A stretch of DNA of 64,000 bases from Castanea sativa (taxonomy: Eukaryota; Streptophyta; Magnoliopsida; Fagales; Fagaceae): assembly GCF_040712315.1 (NCBI RefSeq), contig NC_134014.1:39607634-39671633 (forward strand), in the 5' to 3' direction. Every line of letters starts with the position of its first letter. Position 1 is the first letter of the stretch. The position numbers were made by a program, and so were the translations under genes. Below, piece after piece: positions 56,851 to 64,000 of the stretch. The notes under the pieces are model-generated. The model ran no database searches, was not told where the DNA came from, and saw only the letters and a list, made by a program, of their open reading frames with translations.

Positions 56851-56851
56851 T

Positions 56852-58300
56852 TTCAAATAAAATATGTGATGCTCAAGAGTCCAAATCCAGATAATTAATT
56901 GAGTGTGTTGTGTAAATATGTGTTGAGTCTCACATTGGGTAGAAACTAAGCTTATCTGAACTTTATAAACATCTATAAAGAGTCTCAATTTTGATTAAAC
57001 TAATCATTTTAGTATCTAGTGCAGATGTGATCGACCCTTTTTATTACAGATAATATTTGACAAGTACTTCACATGCTAAGGTTGGGAAGATCATATTTAG
57101 CGTATAATACGAGTGAACGCCAGTTTTTCTTTCCTTTTTTTTTTTTTTTTTTTTGCTAAATGAGTGAAGGCCAGTCTTGCGACTGGATCGGGGTACTCAC
57201 ACATGGCATTGAAAAAGTGTAAAAATTTTAAAAGAAAGTTTTTTTAGCAAATTTTTAAAGAAAGTTTGACTATTTAGTTTGCAACAATTTCATCTTACAG
57301 TTGTTTTTTCCCAAACGTGTGTGTTATGCCATGAAACTGTCCATGTTGGAAGTTAGCCAATCATATAGTCAAGGATTTTTAAAGATAGTGGAATCCATTA
57401 AAAGATAATGAAAGTATAAGATGTAAAGAAGGTACAAAAATTCGATGAAAGTTAAAAAAGAAAGGGACTTTTATATATTTATATTATGCAATACATAAAA
57501 AGTGATAAATGTTGTACACATTTGCAAAACAAAATGAAAAATATTGTACACTTTTTTGTAAATGTGTACAATTTTACCCTTTTTTTTTTTTTTTGAAAGC
57601 ATATTTACCATTTTTTGTGTCACTTCAATTTAAATTTATAATGCAAGTATAATGTAAATTAAGAATTTTCCAAAAAAAAAAGAGTTTTATACAAAATGTT
57701 GTATACCACTTTGGAAAGGCATATGCCATCTTTATTCAAATAGTTTTTTAGAGAGTAAAATATTACTTCTTTGCTCCCAAACTTTACTAAAAGATTTTTT
57801 TTCATCCTTAAGTTTTAATTCAACCCTCAACTATTGAAAAGTTCATCTTTAATCCATAAAATATTGAAAATGATTTACCTCTTATCCTTAAACTTTAAAA
57901 AGTATCTTTTTCTATCCCAAAATTATTGAAAAAAAAAATCATTTTCATCCCTATTTTTTCCTCTAAACTATTATAAAAAATATATATATAAAAAAATAAA
58001 ACTCTTTACAAAGTTTAAAAATGAAAAAAAAAAAAAAAACTTTTTAAAATTTTGGAATGAAAAATAAACTTTTGATAAAATTTAGAGATTAAAATAATAT
58101 TTTACCCTTTTATAAAAGAACGTTTTCACACCAAAAATTAATTTCCCAAAGACAACAATTTTCAGGACTTTGAAGCTAGCCAGTATACAAAACTAGGAAA
58201 CAGGCGTACGGTCCTTTGCCATTGACTTCAAAAGAATCAAAATTATATTTTTCACAATTCAAATTCATTCAATTTTATTTAGGTGCTTTTGCATATATCG
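56852..58300. other. AT-rich intergenic DNA
   Basis: Long A and T runs and many local AT-rich repeats (57770-58090). No gene or structured element was recognised. Confidence 0.5.
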
Positions 58301-58314
58301 AAACGAAACCAAAT

Positions 58315-58967
58315 ATCTAAAATATGATAGTAAACATAAAACAAGAAAACATACAATCAAACAAACATTAAAAGTTAAATTTAAAAAATTTAAAAATTTT
58401 ATTTGCCATAAAACAATAAACCAATTTCTGTTGCCATAAAACATTTTATTTTACCGTTTTAGCAATGAAATAATATTGTTTTGTCAAAAAAAAAAACACC
58501 AAATGAGGCACATTCTCAAATTTTTTTTAGATATTTTAATAATTCAATAATTAGAAAGAGGATTTGTTGTATGTTTTGTGTAAAACACCAAGAAGTATAG
58601 CTTCTTTCTTTTTTTCTTTTTTTGAGAAACCAAAAAGTATTAGTTAAAGTGTTAAACAACAAGATACATCCTTATTTGGAAAAAGAGAATTTGATCACGA
58701 GTTCAGAATCACTTCTGAGTTCTAATACATAATTATAGACTTGTAACCCATTGTATCAAATTCAAATGGCATTCGTCTTGGCTCATTGAAGATTATTGTT
58801 CTGTTAGCTCACCTGTCTATATTGGGCTGGGATTCAATTCAAGCCCTTCTTAATTTAGTCCATATGCCATCATCAGAGACCCCAGTTACCTTTCACTTTC
58901 CTGGTGTCAGTGGATAAATATTTTTGTTACTTTTTCTTCTTGACTCCTCTTTCCCTGGACACGGTAA

Positions 58968-59002
<35 letters not shown>

Positions 59003-59083
59003 GTATGTATGTATGTATGTATGCATCCACACAAAAAATTAAAACAGGAAAACATGCAATCAAACAAACATTAAAAATTAAAA

Positions 59084-59116
<33 letters not shown>

Positions 59117-59922
59117 GAGAGAGAAAGAACATGAAGACAAAACAAAATAAAAATCACACTAAAAAAACCTGGAAAATAAAATTTTTTATGGCAACAAAAA
59201 CATACCTCTTCGTCAAGGTGAGCTTTTCTCTCTTACATTTCGTGTTTTCCCTAAATAATTTCGGAAGTGTATTCTTGAAGAGAGTAGGAACCTTGTTTTT
59301 ATTTTATTTTATTGTAAGGTTGTTTTTCTTAAGATGTTTGGATAGGTTTGGCTTGTAATTTTTTTTTCCTAGTTCCTAGTCTCTCCCAATATATACTATT
59401 CTTGTATTTTTTTTTTCTTGTAATTACTTTTATTTTAGCAATGAAACAATATCTTTTGGTCTCTTAAAAAAAAAAAAAAAAACACCAAATGGGGCACATT
59501 CTCAATCTTTTTTTTATTTATTTTAATAATTTAATAGTTAGAAAGAGGATTTGACCTAGGTTTTAGTTTAAAACACCATTTTAAGTGTTAATCACTTTTA
59601 AAGTTTAAACTACAAGATATGTTCTCATTTTTAAAAAGAGAATTTGATCACGAGTTATGGAAAACTTCTGGAACATAATTATAGACTTAAACCCATTGTA
59701 TCAAATGGCATCAGTCTCAGCCCATTGGGCTGAGATTCAATTCAAGCCCATCTAATTTTAGTCCTTATGCCACCTCCACCTCCACCTCCACCTCCACTTC
59801 CACTTCCACTTCCACTTCCACTTCCACGTCACCAGAGAGCCCGATCACCTTTCACTTTCCTTATGTTTGTGGATAGACTTTTGTAACTTTTCTTCTGACT
59901 CCTCTTTCCACGGACACAGTAA
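58315..59922. repeat. Direct duplication upstream of the EF-hand gene
   Basis: 58315-58967 and 59035-59922 share ordered blocks: CATGCAATCAAACAAACATT-like, ACACCAAATG-GGCACATTCT-like, AGAATTTGATCACGAGTT, GATTCAATTCAAGCCC and CCTTTCACTTTCC. The second copy has extra DNA after its first block and a hexanucleotide run (CCACCT/CCACTT, about 59769-59826). Between and in them lie (AT)n, (GTAT)n at 58966-59022 and an A-run at 59084-59114. Confidence 0.8.
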
Positions 59923-60234
59923 AAAAAAAAAGTAACAAAAAGTCGAAAGTAAACAAAAGTTGTTTTGACTTGCTCTTTTTCCACAAAGAACTGGACAGTT
60001 ATGCCCCTAAAGAACCTTCAACAGAAATAAAAAGGTTCCCAAGACCAAGAATTAGCCAGCAACATTCTAGGCAAATTACAAATATACCCTCCCAAGACTT
60101 TCTGAGAAACCCAATTGCAACCCCAAAATGGACCGGCTCTTATTCTATTCCTAATCTTTCATGATCTGTATTTGTCTGTCTGTACATTAGTTGTCTTCCA
60201 TGGCCTCTCCTTCTTGGAAATCTCAACCCTCTTT

Positions 60235-60348
60235 CTCCTTAGTATTTATAGCTACGTCTAGTTCATGTCTAACCAATCTCATCACAAGCCCACACAACAA
60301 TCTCTCTCTCTTTCTCTTTCCCTTTGTCTCTCTGCCTATTTTATTGCA
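60235..60348 (+). promoter_or_regulatory. Promoter and CT-rich leader of the EF-hand gene
   Basis: TATA-like TATTTATAG lies at about 60244-60252. It is followed by a CT-rich stretch (60300-60335) typical of plant leaders, then the start codon at 60349. Confidence 0.5.
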
Positions 60349-60711
60349 ATGGCATCCCAAACCCCACAAAGCCAGACCCAGTTCCAAGATTTCTTGCCCA
60401 TCATGGCCCAAAAGCTTGGTGGGGACGGTCTGATTGGAGAGCTCTGCAATGGGTTCAATTTGTTAGTCGATGGTGACAAAGGGGTCATCACTTTTGACAG
60501 CCTTAGAAGGAACTCGGCTATGCTGGGTCTGCAAGATTTGAGTGATGAAGATCTACGGTCTATGTTAAAGGAAGGCGATTTTGACGGTGATGGTGCACTC
60601 AATCAGATGGAGTTTTGTGTCTTGATGTTCAGATTAAGCCCTGAGCTTATGGAAGAGTCTTATTTGTTGTTAGATGAAGCTATTCAACAGGAATTCCAAA
60701 ATTGTAATTAG
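60349..60711 (+). CDS. PBP1/KIC/KRP1-type EF-hand calcium-binding protein
   Basis: Intronless 120-residue protein starting MASQTPQSQTQFQDFLPIM. A degenerate first loop (DGDKGVITFDSL) is followed by one canonical EF-hand, DFDGDGALNQME, with Asp at positions 1, 3 and 5 and Glu at 12, and flanking helices DLSDEDLRSMLKEG and FCVLMFRLSPELME. This is the size and single-functional-loop layout of plant PBP1, KRP1 and KIC proteins. These small cytosolic calcium sensors bind the PINOID kinase (PBP1) or the kinesin-like calmodulin-binding protein (KIC). An in-frame upstream ATG exists at 60265, but it is in the leader and the family begins at MAS. All key residues are intact. Which family member it is cannot be decided from sequence alone. 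Confidence 0.88.
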   Translation: MASQTPQSQTQFQDFLPIMAQKLGGDGLIGELCNGFNLLVDGDKGVITFDSLRRNSAMLGLQDLSDEDLRSMLKEGDFDGDGALNQMEFCVLMFRLSPELMEESYLLLDEAIQQEFQNCN

Positions 60712-63440
60712 AGATATATTTTTTTTAACTCAAATTTTTTCTATGTTAAATTCCTTATTATGTGTATCATCAAGAATTGTATGAATTTAAGAGAATAGGA
60801 GATGACCAAGAAATTTAACTTCAATAATTTTTTGAAAACTTATGGATTGGCAATAAATTATTCAAATATTCTTATGAATTATATGAACCTATAGGATTAA
60901 TTTGCGAAAATGAAAGGGAGCATACAACAAACAATTCTTAATCTTGTTCCGCAAGATTTGTTCCTGATGAAATCTATGTCAAACTTTTCAGTGCCTATAA
61001 TAAAAGACATTTTTTATTTTTGTTTTCCTAAATAAAAGTATAAAACGCCTCTACCAAAATTGTTCGGGTATTATCAAATTATCTTTTTCCAAGCTTTTTA
61101 TAATTTTAATTTTTCCCCTGAAGCTGAATAGCTGTTCAAAGCTGTTGCTGAGCTGGTTTATAATTATTACTTCGTGGCGTTGCGACTTGAATATTTTTAT
61201 TGTATGTTTCCCCGGCCAACCCAAATAGAAGTCAATGCGTGAAAACACCGTCAATTGTCATCTCTCAAGTCTAAGGTGGATTTATCAACCAAAAAATGAA
61301 AAAGAAAAAAGAGTCTAAGTGTGGTCAATGGGCCAGCTCGGCCCATTTTTACTTAGCCCATGGACCTACGGGTTGTTGATAATTTAATAGGCTGTGTAGG
61401 GTTGGGCTGGATGGAAAAACCAGCCCATGGCCCTACCTTTGGGCTATGCTTATTTGGTCTTTAGTGGGCTGAGCTAGTAAGATAGGATTAATAGGCTACC
61501 TATGGACATTTGATATGGGTCTTCAATAGGCTTATAAAAATTAAACTAAAATAATTATAATTATATATTATTACAAAATGCTTGTCAAATTGAACAACTT
61601 AATCTACTAAAAATATTCTATCCAAAAAAAATCTACTAAAAATATATTCTTAAAAAGTTACTAAAATAAGATTAATTAACTTGTATTTGATTAGAATAAA
61701 TAAGTACATTGGTATATTCATAAGAAATGTTATGTTCACACCATTTTTACAACTAATCATAAGTGGCAAGTTGTTAGTTGTTATTATGGGTGGGCAAAAA
61801 AATAATTTAAATTGTGAGTTCAAATTAGTACCAATAACTATTTACCACCTATGATTTATTTTGAAATGTTATAGACGTATCCCCTCTTTATATTCATGAA
61901 TATGTTAGAGTGAAAATAGTTGCATCACTACAAAATGCGTACATCCCAACTAGGTTGACACCTACAAACTTGTCTGTCATTTGTAATTCCCAATCTATAT
62001 GATTTAGATAATGTTGTAATTCAAATAAGACACCTAATGTTATTGAAGATGCTTGTCCTCTTCTTCTTTTAACCATATGATAAGCATTTTGTTTTTCTTG
62101 GTCACATAAAAAACTAGTGGAGGACAAAGAGCTTCTTGTGTTTTGTGTTTTGGGCACCAGTTTTAGAATTTTTATAAGCATTTCTATATTAATCAAATAA
62201 TTGTGTCACTAAATTTTGAAATGATAGTATGGTCTCTTGAATTTTTTTCAACATCATCATTATATATTATTTCTAAAAAACTATCAACTCTTCAATTGTA
62301 AACCTAGGATCAATAATAATAGCCATTCCCGAAATCAAAGGCATATCTCCCTATTTGTCATATTTTTGTCTGGTTAATTTTAATGTTTCATCAAATATTC
62401 CAAAAGGATAACCATAAATCTTCATGGAAGTGCAACTCTTGCTTTATCAGAACTCAAAAAAAAAAAAAAAAAGGAATTGACCGATAATCAGTGGTAGCTC
62501 AAGAATTTTTTTTTTAAAGATGATTATTAAAAAAACTTTAATTATATAAAATCTAATAAAGAAATAACTTGAACATATCAATGTCACAAAAGCAACAAAA
62601 AAAAAAAAAACACTTAAATACTTGAACTATTACAATGTCTTTGTACTAATAAAGAGAAACTAAAAAAATTGAACTAATAAGAAATTAAGTGAAAATTGAA
62701 AATGTTGAGATAACAATAATAAAGTGAGAAAGAGTTTGAAATGATAACATAGAAGAAAAAAAAATGAAGAGAGAGAGAGAGAGATGATATTTGCTATAAC
62801 TACGAGCCGAACTGCTAAGGAAAGCAAAATTTTTGTGACTGCAAATTAAAAGACATCATAACTACAAGCACTACCAAGGAGAATTCACAACAACAATATT
62901 TCCCTTTGAACTTTTTTTAAGGAAAATGAAATTAGAAATTATTTTTATACAATAGGTTGAACAAGTTACAAATTGATTGATTATGGATTTTTATTTGTTT
63001 TTGTATTTGAATAGGCTTTTGTTGAATAATTTGTTCACTTGTTGTTTGACTTAGTCTTAATATTATTATTATTTTTGGGTTATTTTTTGTTGTTATTTGG
63101 GATTTTTTTTTATTGTTGTTATTTAAGATTTTTTTTATTTATGGGTTACGAACTATGTTTTGAGGCTAGAATATTTTTTGGAATAATGCTACATTTACAA
63201 CATTTTTATAAAAAAAAATTTACATGACAAGTTGTTTTTTATGGGTGAAAAAGTGAGGTCAGTATTTGGCACAAATTTGAATCAATAACAGCTAACAACA
63301 TAGGATTTGTTATGAAATTATTATGAAAATGTTGTGAATGCAAAGTTATTCCTATTTTTATTGAATTCAAATTTTTGTAATTCTCAAGTCAAGATGTTTA
63401 ACATTTTTATTAAAGTGGTCAAAATAGTTAGTTTAATGTA
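60712..63440. other. Intergenic DNA with MITE-like elements
   Basis: The first ~300 bp are the EF-hand gene's 3' region (AATAAA-like words near 61030). MITE-like blocks occur at about 61725-61880 (ATGTTATGTTCACACCATTT with a complementary end) and 63183-63345 (AATGCTACATTTACAACATT with GAAAATGTTGTGAATGCAAA at the other end). Open frames here show no family. Confidence 0.5.
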
Positions 63441-63442
63441 TA

Positions 63443-63443
<1 letters not shown>

Positions 63444-63489
<46 letters not shown>
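63444..63489. repeat. (AC)n microsatellite
   Basis: About 23 uninterrupted AC units followed by ATACACACAC. It lies directly left of a new LTR. Confidence 0.95.
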
Positions 63490-63494
<5 letters not shown>

Positions 63495-63504
63495 ACACAT
63501 ATAT

Positions 63505-64000
63505 TGTGTGGGGTCCGAAGACTGAGTACTAGACCAAGGATCAACTTGCCTAATCCATACCCAAAAGGGTAAATGAGCTGCGAGGACTCCGCCCACCCAA
63601 GGAGAATAAGAGGATCAGGACAATTGATATCCTGTGAAGACCCAAGGAGAGGAGAAAAGATAACGACGGGGGCAGGGAAGGTAGGAGGAAATTTCTTTAA
63701 AGATATACCTCCCACCTCTACATTCAATTCCATACACCAACCTTATTAGCAACATTAATGTGGAAATGACCCTTGCACAGTAAATTTACAGCTAACAACC
63801 ATTTCTACCATCTTCAGCAGAGTTTTGATGGGACAAGTATCCTAGGAAATGCCTTGAGGCATATAGGTGGAGGGTTGGGATGCATGGAAAAGGGATATAA
63901 AAGGGGGAGAACCCTCCAGAAAAACGGGATGAACATTTTAAGGACCATTAGAATAGAAAAGAGAATAGTGAATAGCCTGATGTAAAACTTGAACTATATT
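63505..64000 (+). repeat. Start of an LTR, cut by the window end
   Basis: After the AC repeat the sequence changes to GC-richer DNA starting TGTGTGGGGTCC. It contains a TATA box GATATAAAAGGGG at about 63893-63905 and purine-rich leader-like DNA, fitting an LTR U3-R. The element's body lies outside the window, so family and completeness cannot be judged. Confidence 0.55.

Noticed and set aside
63334..63733. Frames across the (AC)n run giving His-Thr or Cys-Val repeats
   Set aside because: Pure microsatellite translation.
1..64000. CRISPR arrays, tRNA, rRNA or bacterial operons
   Set aside because: No regular spacer-repeat arrays and no tRNA or rRNA cores were recognised; introns and LTR elements show plant nuclear DNA.

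Overview
The window is nuclear DNA from a woody eudicot. A family such as Fagaceae (oak or chestnut) is my best guess, because several retroelement protein types here are ones I associate with oak annotation; that attribution is from memory. It is AT-rich, gene-poor and dominated by nested, decayed LTR retrotransposons. Support comes from GT-AG introns, plant-only gene families (PR-1, G-type lectin receptor kinase, CROWDED NUCLEI, PBP1/KIC-type EF-hand protein) and tRNA-iMet-type primer binding sites.

Layout. 1-7.2 kb: intergenic DNA with small non-autonomous transposons, Helitron-like 3' ends, a probable solo LTR and an orphan last exon of a GDSL esterase (minus). 7.25-7.77 kb: an intact intronless PR-1 gene. 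9.44-22.04 kb: a 12.6-kb Ty3/Gypsy element of Tat/Ogre-like type with AAGTG target duplications, two ~768-bp LTRs, decayed gag-protease-RT-RNase H-second RNase H-integrase, fourteen 151-bp tandem repeats, and a three-exon antisense gene relic. 23.98-25.74 kb: the first three exons of a CRWN4/NMCP2-type lamina gene, followed by a Gypsy LTR and gag fragment. 29.1-33.0 kb (minus): a seven-exon G-type lectin S-receptor-like kinase whose exon 5 is broken. Its kinase 3' end and downstream DNA are repeated in inverted orientation at 34.05-35.88 kb. Between them lies an inverted copy of 8.99-9.87 kb that still carries the left LTR junction of the Gypsy element.

35.9-37.8 kb: a Copia gag/protease fragment that contains a complete 322-bp TRIM element. 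37.9-52.3 kb: a minus-strand Copia (SIRE-like) element with gag and an env-like ORF but no visible reverse transcriptase or integrase, hit by a solo LTR of its own family and by a second, plus-strand element of the same gag/spacer/env-like layout (44344-51292, TAATG duplications). 52.3-60 kb: MITEs, Helitron-like tandem copies, microsatellites and a ~0.7-0.9-kb direct duplication. 60.35-60.71 kb: an intact single-exon EF-hand protein gene. 63.5 kb to the end: the start of another LTR.

The intact single-copy genes are PR-1 and the EF-hand gene. CRWN4 and the receptor kinase look damaged by retroelement activity and local rearrangement. The most novel signal is that three unrelated LTR families each carry their own short self-complementary word (TCCTCGGA type, CTCGACAG/TATCGAG type, CTCGCGA/CTCGTGA type) both in the LTR and inside the element. 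In the two Copia elements these clusters lie just upstream of TATA boxes, including one before the env-like ORF.
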